From: Chryseosolibacter sp964563295
GTDB lineage: Bacteria > Bacteroidota > Bacteroidia > Cytophagales > Cyclobacteriaceae
Direction of reading: 5' to 3'
NCBI GenBank assembly: GCA_964563295.1
Contig: CAZLWX010000185.1
Coordinates: 1-5,424 of the forward strand
DNA: 5,424 bases
In this document: positions 1 through 5,424 of the stretch, piece by piece
How the letters are laid out: each line of letters begins with the position of its first letter
Numbering within the stretch: position 1 is the stretch's first letter
Notes under the pieces: model-generated
The model's input: only the letters and a program-made list of their open reading frames with translations
What the model was told of the DNA's origin: nothing
The model's database searches: none
Program-made: the position numbers and the translations under genes

Positions 1-393
1 GTCGTTAATCGTGGCCGCCCGCACGAGCGCTTGATCGGAGCCGCTTGCGGCCATGGCGTCTGTGATAGCATCTGCCCCGTTTTTGACTTGCAGGGTCGTG
101 GTGGCGACCCCCGCGCCGGTCAGGACAAGCCATGCGTCGACCACGCGGGTTTTGTGCGTGAGCACCACGTCCGTGTTGCCCAACGCCCCGGCCGTAATGT
201 TGATTCGATGCAGCACCGGCACGCCTCCGATGACATTGGCGTCGGCTACCGTGGCCGCATCCCGCCCGTCCAGGCCGGAATTAACCGTCGCACGGCTGTT
301 GGTGTCGTCAAAGGTCACAAGGTCATTGCCTGCGCTATCCTCAAAAACAAGATTCCCGCTGACCCACTTGGATTTGATTTTTGTTACCGGCAT
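1..393 (-). CDS. Unnamed phage structural protein, C-terminus beyond window (candidate head fibre/decoration protein)
   Basis: An open frame runs from ATG at 393 to the window edge without a stop, giving 131 visible residues that begin MPVTKIKSKWVSGNLVFEDS. The start is supported by a GGAAAGGGAG ribosome binding site at 401-410, 7 nt upstream. The first ~60 residues are polar. Residues ~65-131 are rich in Thr, Val, Ala and Gly with alternating hydrophobics (INITAGALGNTDVVLTHKTR, then TTTLQVKNGADAITDA), suggesting a beta-rich domain. No cysteine, signal peptide or membrane segment is seen. I recall similar short proteins after the capsid gene in phages of anaerobic bacteria, usually annotated only as hypothetical. 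The position two genes after the major capsid gene makes a surface decoration or head-fibre role plausible, but this is inference. A head-completion or connector protein is the alternative, though the sequence does not look like the usual helical gp6-type connectors. The gene lies just beyond a terminator, so it may be expressed at a lower level than the capsid gene. Confidence 0.8.
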   Translation of the reverse strand, partial: MPVTKIKSKWVSGNLVFEDSAGNDLVTFDDTNSRATVNSGLDGRDAATVADANVIGGVPVLHRINITAGALGNTDVVLTHKTRVVDAWLVLTGAGVATTTLQVKNGADAITDAMAASGSDQALVRAATIND

Positions 394-440
394 GTTTTAT
401 CTCCCTTTCCATGCGCCTCAGCGCTCACGCGGTGGTTCCG

Positions 441-472
441 CAAAATAAGAGGGCCGCCCCTTAGGACGGCCC
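441..472 (-). terminator. Intrinsic terminator in the 394-478 gap
   Basis: Read on the minus strand, GGGCCGTCC - TAAG - GGGCGGCCC (472 to 451) forms a 9-bp stem with one G-U pair and a 4-nt loop. It is followed directly by TCTTATTTT (450-442). This is a typical rho-independent terminator 7 nt after the stop codon of the 158-residue gene. The plus strand has no T-run after the hairpin, so the signal is for minus-strand transcription. It probably ends much of the capsid-region transcript. No convincing promoter is seen in the 47 nt between it and the next gene, which suggests that gene depends on read-through. Confidence 0.8.
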
Positions 473-478
473 CGCCGA

Positions 479-955
479 CTAATCTACGATGGCGTTTTCG
501 AGCGCCGCCGCTTTGGTCTTCGGCTCCAGATAAAAGTTCACACTCAGGATGTTGGCCGCGTTCGATCCGCTGGAGGTCACATAGATGCAGTCATAATCGC
601 TCGCCACATCCAGGGCGTTCGCCGGGTCGATCTCGAACCAGACCACTTTATTTTTCAAGGTTGCCGACAGCTCATAGACCTTGGCGGCCGTGCCCCTGGT
701 CAGAACGCTGGTCAGAGAAACATCCTCGTTGTACCAAATCGGCAGGTTGTTCGTGACAGCCTTGCCGGCGTCGGTCACGTTCAGCGATTGCAGGACCGAG
801 ATCGTGCACTGTGCGGCGTTGGCCTGGGCCATGATCACTTGCACCCAGGCTTTATTCGCGTTTTTCAGCGACACCTTATCCGAGGTCAGGGCACCGTCCG
901 CTTGCGGTGCCAGGCCAACGACGTGGATGACTTCTTCAGGCATGTTACGCAACAT
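479..955 (-). CDS. Unnamed post-capsid phage protein, 158 aa (candidate decoration protein)
   Basis: The frame is open from ATG at 964, but AGGAGGT at 965-971 directly abuts that ATG. The ATG three codons later (955) lies 9 nt from the same site and is the more likely start, giving 158 residues beginning MLRNMPEEVIHVVGLAPQAD. No domain with a named function is recognised. Visible blocks are VSLKNANKAWVQVIMAQANA, a central LPIWYNEDVS, KNKVVWFEIDPANALDV, and a C-terminal YDCIYVTSSGSNAANILSVN. Alternating hydrophobic strands and many Ala, Asn and Thr suggest a compact beta-rich fold. There is no signal peptide or membrane helix. It starts 27 nt after the capsid stop codon and ends just before a terminator, so it should be made at levels close to capsid protein. 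That position and size suit a head decoration or stabilising protein, which is inference from context. I recall similar proteins after HK97-type capsid genes in other phages, annotated as hypothetical. Confidence 0.88.
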   Translation of the reverse strand: MLRNMPEEVIHVVGLAPQADGALTSDKVSLKNANKAWVQVIMAQANAAQCTISVLQSLNVTDAGKAVTNNLPIWYNEDVSLTSVLTRGTAAKVYELSATLKNKVVWFEIDPANALDVASDYDCIYVTSSGSNAANILSVNFYLEPKTKAAALENAIVD

Positions 956-964
956 GGTTTTCAT

Positions 965-971
965 ACCTCCT
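965..971 (-). promoter_or_regulatory. Ribosome binding site that decides the start of the 158-aa gene
   Basis: Minus-strand AGGAGGT is a near-perfect Shine-Dalgarno sequence. It touches the first in-frame ATG (964), which is too close for initiation. It lies 9 nt from the ATG at 955, so the shorter reading is preferred. Confidence 0.75.
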
Positions 972-982
972 GTTTAGTTTGA

Positions 983-2266
983 TTAAGCCCGCGCAGCCAG
1001 GGTCACAAAGCTAGACCGCTTGTTGGTGCTGTTCTTGATCGTCAGGCTCTGATGTTTCTTAGGCATGCCGTTCGCCCGGAAGATGAACCGGAAGCAGTTC
1101 TCGGCGGTCAGGAACTGGACGTGGATGGAGCTGGCCGCGTCCACGCCGCCTTTGTAAATCAACAGGTACTGCGACAGATCCACAAGGTTGATGTCGCCCT
1201 GATCGCCCAAGGTCGAACACTGATCGCTTTCCAAGATCGGCTTACCCTTCAGCGTGTCAAGCTGCCCCTGCGAGGTCGCTTGCAGGTATACCGGCACACC
1301 GCCGACGCCGACCGGGAAATCCAGGAAGTCCAACTGCTCGTGCACGTCCGGGTGGAGCAGCCAAACCAGTCCTACGGCTGTTTTATCGAGCTGCCGGTTA
1401 TACATCTTGGAAATGTTGTTCCAGATCACGGTATCCGCCTCTTGGCCGGTTTCTTTGGCTACAGCAACGATGGATCCGCCTTTTAAGAATCCCAACGGTT
1501 TGCCTGCGCCGGTGCCGCCCACAATGGTGCTTTCAAGCTCCCGCTGGATCGCCAGTTGGAAGGCACGGGTATAAAGCGCGTTGACGAAGCTGGAATCCTG
1601 CTCCAGCTCGTAGGTCGCGTAAGCCAAACCCATCAGCTTCTCTAGCTTCAGTTCGCGCTCCAACAGCTTTGGCTTGGCAGCCGTGACCTGCGCTGCCTCG
1701 GCAGCCCAGTAGACCTGCACCCCGCCAAAGACCGTGGTCGCAACGCTGGACTCATCGACATCCATCCACTTGACCGCGTTGGAGCCGCCGGACACCTCGT
1801 ACTGATCCACCCGGGAGAGGATCTCCCCGGCCTTGGCGGCCGTCTCCATCATGGCGCCGGCAATGTCGGTCTGCACGGCAAAGCCGCCTTCGGATCCGAT
1901 GCCCTCATTGCCGCCGAGGGCGGCGTTGTTGACCTGCAGCAGCCGGTCATCGATTCTGCCCGTTGTAGCGGCGTTCTTGATTGAGCGCAGTTGATCGGCC
2001 AAGTTCTTGAAGGGCCGTGGCAGCGGTTCGTTGACCACTACAACAGACGGACGGTATCCGGGGTTTTCCGGCTCCTTGGCTTGGGCCTCTTTCCCAGCCA
2101 GCTTCTGCTCCCTGGCGATAACCACATCGAGAGCGTCAAATTCCGTCTCTGCCGCCTCGTAGGCCTTGGTTTCCTCGTCCGTCAGGGTTTCCTTGTCTGC
2201 CAGGGTGCGCATTTGCACCAGCAGCGCGTCCTGTCTGGCATAAAGCTTTTGCAACTTTTCATTCAT
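983..2266 (-). CDS. Major capsid protein, HK97 family
   Basis: This 427-residue protein forms the icosahedral shell. Residues 1-65 are charged and strongly helical (MNEKLQKLYARQDALLVQMR onward), matching the delta domain of HK97-type capsid proteins, which acts as an internal scaffold and is cut off by the prohead protease. A Pro-rich linker (~66-85) and a basic stretch (RPFKNLADQLRSIKNAA, ~84-100) follow; cleavage is expected around residues 85-130 but the exact site cannot be read. The folded part begins near EGGFAVQTDIAGAMMETAAK. Family landmarks include GTGAGKPLGFL at 251-261, WLLHPDVHEQL at 302-312, GVPVYLQ at 323-329, and the C-terminal IHVQFLTAENCFRFIFRANG at 381-400. Length is normal for a capsid protein with a fused delta domain. 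The ATG at 2266 has AGGAGGAGAA at 2271-2280. Its ATGA start overlaps the protease stop by 4 nt, indicating translational coupling. Whether HK97-style covalent cross-links form cannot be judged from sequence alone. Confidence 0.96.
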   Translation of the reverse strand: MNEKLQKLYARQDALLVQMRTLADKETLTDEETKAYEAAETEFDALDVVIAREQKLAGKEAQAKEPENPGYRPSVVVVNEPLPRPFKNLADQLRSIKNAATTGRIDDRLLQVNNAALGGNEGIGSEGGFAVQTDIAGAMMETAAKAGEILSRVDQYEVSGGSNAVKWMDVDESSVATTVFGGVQVYWAAEAAQVTAAKPKLLERELKLEKLMGLAYATYELEQDSSFVNALYTRAFQLAIQRELESTIVGGTGAGKPLGFLKGGSIVAVAKETGQEADTVIWNNISKMYNRQLDKTAVGLVWLLHPDVHEQLDFLDFPVGVGGVPVYLQATSQGQLDTLKGKPILESDQCSTLGDQGDINLVDLSQYLLIYKGGVDAASSIHVQFLTAENCFRFIFRANGMPKKHQSLTIKNSTNKRSSFVTLAARA

Positions 2267-3111
2267 TGGCTTCTCCTCCTTGATTTCTCGCGCACACTGA
2301 CGCGTTTTGCATAATCAAAAACCCGCCTTGTGGGCGGGCTCTCTTCGGGTTTGGGTTGTTCTTTTTTTAGCTCTGGCTCCGTCTTTGGCGGGTCACCAGT
2401 TGGAAGAAATGCCTTCGGTGGATGCCGGAACATAGACAGATCACAAACCAAGCCATTAACCGTGAGTTGGCTACCCTCAATGCTGGCCGCAACAGCCTGA
2501 TCCTCCTCAACCTCATCCGCAAAGCCCATTTCTACCGCTTCCTCAGCGGTCATCCACGTTTCATCGGCCATCAGTTGGGCGATTTCCTCAGCACTCATGC
2601 CTGTTCTGGCCTGATATGCGGCCACAAGCGATTTTCCAATCTGGTCCAATACGTCAGCCGTTTTACGAAACTCTGCCGCATTGCCGATCGCAATCGTCCA
2701 GGCGTCATGGATCATAAGCATGGAGTTGACCGGCATGATAATCCGATCACCCGCCATTGCGACCACGGAAGCCGCTGAAGCTGCCAACCCATCCACATAC
2801 ACGACGATCTGGGCCGAATGACGCTTGAGTATGTTGTAGATGGCATTGCCCGCGAACACGTTGCCGCCAGGACTGTTGATGTAGACATTCAGCGTATCAA
2901 TATCCCCCAGATCATCCAACGCCTCACGAATGGCGGCCGGGCTGACCTCATCTTCAAAAAAGGCTTCAGAGAAGATAGGTCCGTAGATCAACAATTCACC
3001 CTCGTTTGAGTTTGCCGCCGCCCGTACCTCCCAGAACGGTTTCTGACGTGCATCATTGACCACACGCAGAACTGGCTCAATGTTCCGTTTCCCGCTTCTT
3101 TTTTTACTCAC
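2263..3111 (-). CDS. Prohead maturation protease, ClpP-like serine protease
   Basis: It is predicted to digest the capsid delta domains inside the prohead. Numbering here is from an upstream GTG at 3120; subtract 3 for the preferred GTG start at 3111, which gives 282 residues. The ClpP fold is clear: ELLIYGPI (42-49), LNVYINSPGGNVFAGNAIYN (77-96) with the oxyanion-hole glycines, VYVDGLAASAAS (107-118) with nucleophile Ser115, and MLMIHDAW (134-141) with His138. D186 or E187 in MADETWMTAEEAVEMGFAD is the likely third triad residue. The protease core ends near residue 208. A tail of ~75 residues follows, including a Pro/Glu/Lys-rich stretch (242-263) and a very basic end (REKSRRRSQ). The start at 3111 is chosen because GGAGGTG at 3118-3124 covers the GTG at 3120 and stands 6 nt from 3111. 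It overlaps the portal gene by 8 nt and the capsid gene by 4 nt. Oddities are a terminator-like hairpin and an A7 run within its 3' end. It is a phage enzyme rather than host ClpP, judged by the neighbours and tail. Confidence 0.95.
   Translation of the reverse strand: MSKKRSGKRNIEPVLRVVNDARQKPFWEVRAAANSNEGELLIYGPIFSEAFFEDEVSPAAIREALDDLGDIDTLNVYINSPGGNVFAGNAIYNILKRHSAQIVVYVDGLAASAASVVAMAGDRIIMPVNSMLMIHDAWTIAIGNAAEFRKTADVLDQIGKSLVAAYQARTGMSAEEIAQLMADETWMTAEEAVEMGFADEVEEDQAVAASIEGSQLTVNGLVCDLSMFRHPPKAFLPTGDPPKTEPELKKEQPKPEESPPTRRVFDYAKRVSVREKSRRRSQ
2317..2340 (-). terminator. Terminator-like hairpin inside the 3' end of the protease gene
   Basis: On the minus strand, AG-CCCGCC-CACAA-GGCGGG-TT forms a perfect 6-bp GC stem, extendable by a G-U and an A-U pair, with a 5-nt loop and then TTTTT (2321-2317). 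This is the textbook shape of a rho-independent terminator. It lies wholly inside the protease frame, where it encodes part of SPPTRRVFD, about 50 nt before the capsid start. Translating ribosomes would mask it. It could act as a partial attenuator, or as an RNA processing or stability element before the capsid gene. The structure is seen in the sequence; its activity is inferred. Confidence 0.6.
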
Positions 3112-4366
3112 TGTTACCACCTCCGTTCTGCGCTGTCCGCCTCGGTTTTTGCTTCATGGCCGTTTCCAGCGAGATCATGTTGCCGTTCACGAGATAAGCT
3201 TCACCGCCCGGTACGCCGGTGGGGTTCTCGTCGTCGTATGCGCGCCACTCGTCGGCGCTGATGGCCCCGTTTTGGCGTTTCATCTGCAGGTACTTCCCGC
3301 GACTCTCTGCATCACCACGCAACAACGCATCGACATTGACCTTGCAGTAATAGCCCGCCGCTCTGTCCTGTGCCGTGAGAAGCCGCCAGTTGACCATGCG
3401 CTCGAAGCGAGTGATGGTCGGCAGCATGGAGTAGACGACGAACTCGATGCCCTGGTGCTCGATGTTGTTGTTCGTCGACCTCTCGAGATTGGCCACCATG
3501 TGCGGCGGCACCCGGAAAAGGCCGTCGATGTCGTATTTGTTGAGATTCATGACCTCGATAAACTGGGCATCGACAAAGCTCATCGGGATGCGGTTCCATG
3601 TGGTGCCTTCCTCCAGCAGGAACGGCTCCCAAGAGTTGGCCAAACCCCCGCCCATCTCTTTGGCGGCCTTTTTCATGTTCTCTCGGGCCGCAGGGCTAAG
3701 GGCGTTCGGCGTTTGGAGTATCCCGCCGAAGTTCATACCCTGGCCAAAGAATCGATTAGCAAACTCGGCCATGGCCATGCCCTGCGCCACGGACTCTCGG
3801 GCCATGCCGATATTGCTGATACCGACAATGCCGTCGAAACTCATACTGCGGATGTGGAACACCTTTTCCGGTGGCAGTCGCTCCCACTTGCCGCGGTCAA
3901 AATGCTCGTAGTAGAGTTCCTGCGTTTCCTTGTCGCGCTGGACTCGCCAGTGATACCAGGGGATCGGGTATAGGTCCGTCACTTCCCGGTTGCGGGTCGA
4001 GTTGCGGGTGATGTAGGACGCGTCGTTGCCCCACAGGCTTAAGAAGATTTCCTGACGCTCGTAGAACGCCTGTGAATCCATCTCGTTGTTCGGTGTCACG
4101 TTCAAGAGTTCGTATACCGGGTGATCCTTGGCTTCATCCTGGCCCTTGCCATCCCGCCGCTTTTTGTAGATCGACACAGGCAGGCTGCCGCGAGTCTCTG
4201 CTCGCACCCGCACGCACTTTTGCACCTCGATCAGTTTCATGGCAGTGGACTCGGACACCCGGACCCCTGCGGTTGTCGGGCGGCCGGAATACGCCTCGTC
4301 CATCGCCCGGTCCAGGTCGCTCAAGCTGAGCAGGTTCTTGACTGCCAGGCGAGAGATGATCCCCAT
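3104..4366 (-). CDS. Portal protein, HK97-type
   Basis: This 420-residue protein should form the dodecameric ring at one capsid vertex, which is the docking site for terminase and the DNA channel. The N-terminal part has the family pattern: VRVSESTAMKLIEVQKCVRV (35-54) then the LPVSIYKK strand (62-69). KDHPVYELLNVTPNNEM (81-97) and FYERQEIFLSLWGNDASYI (101-119) match the conserved 'HP-Y-LL--PN' and 'LWGNAY' regions. Further along are VTDLYPIPWYHW, FHIRSMSFDGIVGIS, and the helical region that includes MNLNKYDIDGLFRVPPHMV. LPTITRFERMVNWRLL (near 314-329) corresponds to the long channel/stem helix of the family. The C-terminus (RGKYLQMKRQNGAISADEWR onward) is the usual crown region. Length is normal for the family. 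The ATG at 4366 has GGGAGGTGAT at 4371-4380, and that site contains the stop of the preceding small gene. The stop at 3104 overlaps the protease gene. Confidence 0.96.
   Translation of the reverse strand: MGIISRLAVKNLLSLSDLDRAMDEAYSGRPTTAGVRVSESTAMKLIEVQKCVRVRAETRGSLPVSIYKKRRDGKGQDEAKDHPVYELLNVTPNNEMDSQAFYERQEIFLSLWGNDASYITRNSTRNREVTDLYPIPWYHWRVQRDKETQELYYEHFDRGKWERLPPEKVFHIRSMSFDGIVGISNIGMARESVAQGMAMAEFANRFFGQGMNFGGILQTPNALSPAARENMKKAAKEMGGGLANSWEPFLLEEGTTWNRIPMSFVDAQFIEVMNLNKYDIDGLFRVPPHMVANLERSTNNNIEHQGIEFVVYSMLPTITRFERMVNWRLLTAQDRAAGYYCKVNVDALLRGDAESRGKYLQMKRQNGAISADEWRAYDDENPTGVPGGEAYLVNGNMISLETAMKQKPRRTAQNGGGNSE
3118..3124 (-). promoter_or_regulatory. Ribosome binding site that decides the protease start
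   Basis: Minus-strand GGAGGTG lies within the end of the portal gene. Its last three bases are the GTG at 3120-3118, so that codon cannot be the start served by it. The GTG at 3111 is 6 nt downstream, an ideal distance, and is taken as the start. Confidence 0.75.
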
Positions 4367-4371
4367 TTACA

Positions 4372-4554
4372 TCACCTCCCCCTTGGGAAAAAGAACCAAC
4401 AGCCGACGGCCCCGCAGATAATCAGCGCCACAGGCGGATTTAGCCACCATAGGCCGACGCCGAACATTGCGAAAAACGCCAGCAGGCAGAGTTCTTGCAC
4501 GGTTTCATCCGCGACCCTGATTCGGGAGCGCGGTAGGTTCAGGCGTAGTTTCAA
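4372..4554 (-). CDS. Small two-helix membrane protein, function unknown
   Basis: This 60-residue protein starts at TTG (4554). The GGAGG of a ribosome binding site (4562-4566) stands 7 nt upstream, and the stop TGA (4372-4374) lies within the portal gene's ribosome binding site. Residues 1-18 are basic (K2, R4, R9, R11, R13). Two hydrophobic segments follow, about 20-38 (ELCLLAFFAMFGVGLWWL) and 42-56 (VALIICGAVGCWFFF), joined by a tight N-P-P turn (39-41) and ended by PRGR. By the positive-inside rule this is a hairpin with both ends in the cytoplasm. It has three cysteines (C23, C47, C52). No named family is recognised. Small membrane proteins between terminase and portal occur in some phages with no known role. 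A holin-like, superinfection-related or membrane-tethering role is possible but unsupported. The spacing (12 nt after terminase, 5 nt before portal) argues that it is a real gene despite the TTG start. Confidence 0.8.
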   Translation of the reverse strand: MKLRLNLPRSRIRVADETVQELCLLAFFAMFGVGLWWLNPPVALIICGAVGCWFFFPRGR

Positions 4555-4561
4555 GCGGAAT

Positions 4562-4569
4562 CCTCCTTA
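4562..4569 (-). promoter_or_regulatory. Ribosome binding site supporting a TTG start
   Basis: Minus-strand TAAGGAGG is a full-strength Shine-Dalgarno sequence whose first three bases are the terminase stop codon. It lies 7 nt before TTG at 4554, and no ATG or GTG is better placed. This is the main evidence that the 60-residue gene is translated, and it suggests coupling to the end of terminase translation. Confidence 0.75.
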
Positions 4570-5424
4570 AAGCCGGAATGAGGCTTGTGTTTCATAGACC
4601 GATGGTGGCGCCCCCTCCATCCTCGCGGCCAGTGCCATGGCGTTGATCAGGGCCACAATCACGTCGATCCGTTCCGTGGACTTGTTTTTCATCGGCTTGA
4701 TGTTGCCATTACCGTCTACCACCACGTTGATGTTGCCCCAGCACCAACGGGCAACGGGGTTTTTCTCATGCGTCATCAGTCCCGCCCGCATCAGCCGCTC
4801 GATCTCTTTCATGGCCGGTGACATATTGGCGATATTTTGCGGCACCTCGACGACGTTCAGACCCTCCCGGGTCAGCCGTTGCGTGAGCATCCGGCTGTTC
4901 CATGGATCAGCGCCCAGGATCTTGATGCTATGCTGTCGGCTTCGTGCCAGTAGTCGAGCCTCCACAAACTCATAATCGACCACATCGCCGGGGGTCACAT
5001 GCAGGTGCTTGGCGGTCACCCAACGGTCATACGGCACACCGTCCCTCCGGACCCGCTCCCGCATGTTGTCCTCGGGGATCCACGCCTCGAAGACCACCCG
5101 CCAATCTGTGACGCCATCCTGCGGCGGGAATGCAAAGGCTGCGGCGGTAATGTCCGTCGTGCTGGACAGATCCAGGCCGGCGTAACAGGTCCTACCGGAC
5201 AGTTCAGACAATTCCCACTTGCCGCCGGTCTTGTCCCATAGCGTCAATGGCTGCCAGCCGATTTGCTTGACGGCGACCCATTGGTTCAGTCGCAGCCAGC
5301 GGAACAGTTTCTCTTTCGCCAGGTCATTCCGGGCACCGATGGCCTCCTGCCGGACGCTCTCAATGCTGATCGTCACGCCCAGCGATGGGTTCGCCAAATA
5401 CCAGTTGCTCTCGTCGTAGATGTC
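4567..5424 (-). CDS. Phage terminase large subunit, C-terminal part (5' end outside window)
   Basis: The frame is open at the window's high-coordinate edge and ends at TAA (4567-4569). The 285 visible residues begin DIYDESNWYLANPSLGVTIS. A TTG at 5397 lies inside this conserved '-WYLANPSLG-' region and has no ribosome binding site, so it is not the start. The visible part is the nuclease half of a TerL motor, which cuts concatemeric DNA and, with its missing N-terminal ATPase half, packages it through the portal. RNase H-like metal-binding residues are visible in fragment numbering: D85 in YAGLDLSSTTDITA, D173 in LGADPWNSRML, and D254 in STERIDVIVALINA. The sequence resembles the Terminase_1 type that usually goes with HK97-like heads. 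The Walker A and B motifs would lie outside the window. The gene is followed 12 nt later by the small membrane protein gene. No frameshift or missing catalytic residue is seen in this half. Confidence 0.95.
   Translation of the reverse strand, partial: DIYDESNWYLANPSLGVTISIESVRQEAIGARNDLAKEKLFRWLRLNQWVAVKQIGWQPLTLWDKTGGKWELSELSGRTCYAGLDLSSTTDITAAAFAFPPQDGVTDWRVVFEAWIPEDNMRERVRRDGVPYDRWVTAKHLHVTPGDVVDYEFVEARLLARSRQHSIKILGADPWNSRMLTQRLTREGLNVVEVPQNIANMSPAMKEIERLMRAGLMTHEKNPVARWCWGNINVVVDGNGNIKPMKNKSTERIDVIVALINAMALAARMEGAPPSVYETQASFRL

Noticed and set aside
411..424. Short GCGC-TGAG-GCGC hairpin before the last gene
   Set aside because: The stem is only 4 bp and the motif is self-complementary by chance in GC-rich DNA; there is no supporting operator or terminator feature.
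31..756. 241-residue open frame on the plus strand
   Set aside because: It crosses two minus-strand genes and the terminator between them. Its Arg/Pro/Ser-rich composition is typical of an antisense shadow in GC-rich DNA.
3099..3105. A7 run at the portal-protease overlap as a frameshift site
   Set aside because: The portal stop TAA is read at the very edge of the run, so slippage there would not give a sensible portal-protease fusion. The protease also has its own ribosome binding site and start.
3312..3632. 106-residue minus-strand frame inside the portal gene
   Set aside because: It lies wholly within the portal gene in another frame, with His/Arg/Gly-rich non-protein-like composition and no ribosome binding site that I noticed.
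3056..3973. 305-residue open frame on the plus strand, opposite the portal gene
   Set aside because: It lies antisense to a clearly conserved portal gene. Its translation shows no recognisable domain, and it is a shadow frame of GC-rich coding DNA.
5395..5397. TTG at 5397 as the terminase start
   Set aside because: The frame is open upstream to the window edge with conserved terminase sequence (ESNWYLANPSLG) across it, and no ribosome binding site precedes the TTG.
1..5424. CRISPR array, tRNA, insertion sequence, attachment site, toxin-antitoxin or defence genes
   Set aside because: No spaced direct repeats, tRNA cloverleaf, transposase, terminal inverted repeats or defence domains were seen. 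Coding phage genes fill the window apart from the 85-nt gap at 394-478.

Overview
The window is a tightly packed block of tailed-phage head genes, all on the minus strand, so the biological order runs from high to low coordinates. It reads as a prophage or phage genome with an HK97-type head morphogenesis module. The order is large terminase subunit (3' part) - small two-helix membrane protein - portal - ClpP-like prohead protease - HK97-fold major capsid protein - two unnamed small proteins, the second cut by the window edge. No bacterial housekeeping gene, integrase, attachment site, tRNA or CRISPR array is visible. The host cannot be fixed from this window. The GC-rich DNA, strong AGGAGG-type ribosome binding sites and GTG/TTG starts fit a GC-rich Firmicute or a deltaproteobacterium; this is a guess.

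Layout. 5424-4567: C-terminal nuclease half of the terminase, which cuts and pumps DNA. 4554-4372: 60-residue helical-hairpin membrane protein with a TTG start. 4366-3104: portal, the ring at the capsid vertex through which DNA enters. 3111-2263: ClpP-like serine protease, which would remove the capsid scaffold. 2266-983: major capsid protein with an N-terminal coiled-coil delta domain serving as built-in scaffold. 955-479: 158-residue protein of unknown function. 393-1: at least 131 residues of another unnamed protein. The last two sit where decoration or head-fibre proteins are common. Junctions are stop/start overlaps (portal-protease 8 nt, protease-capsid 4 nt) or gaps of 5-27 nt, which indicates one co-transcribed and translationally coupled unit. 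The only real gap (394-478) holds an intrinsic terminator.

How the genes work together. The capsid protein and portal assemble a prohead, the protease is packaged and trims the delta domains, the terminase docks on the portal and fills the head, and the small downstream proteins may coat or ornament the mature shell.

Most unusual points. A canonical-looking intrinsic terminator lies inside the 3' end of the protease gene, just before the capsid gene. An in-frame A7 run with an upstream Shine-Dalgarno-like GGAG lies just before that hairpin, and its -1 frame stops exactly at the end of the hairpin's T-tract. With the second terminator at 441-472, the capsid gene and its follower are bracketed by two terminator-like hairpins. 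Otherwise this is a conventional phage head module, and I see no evidence of a wholly new system.
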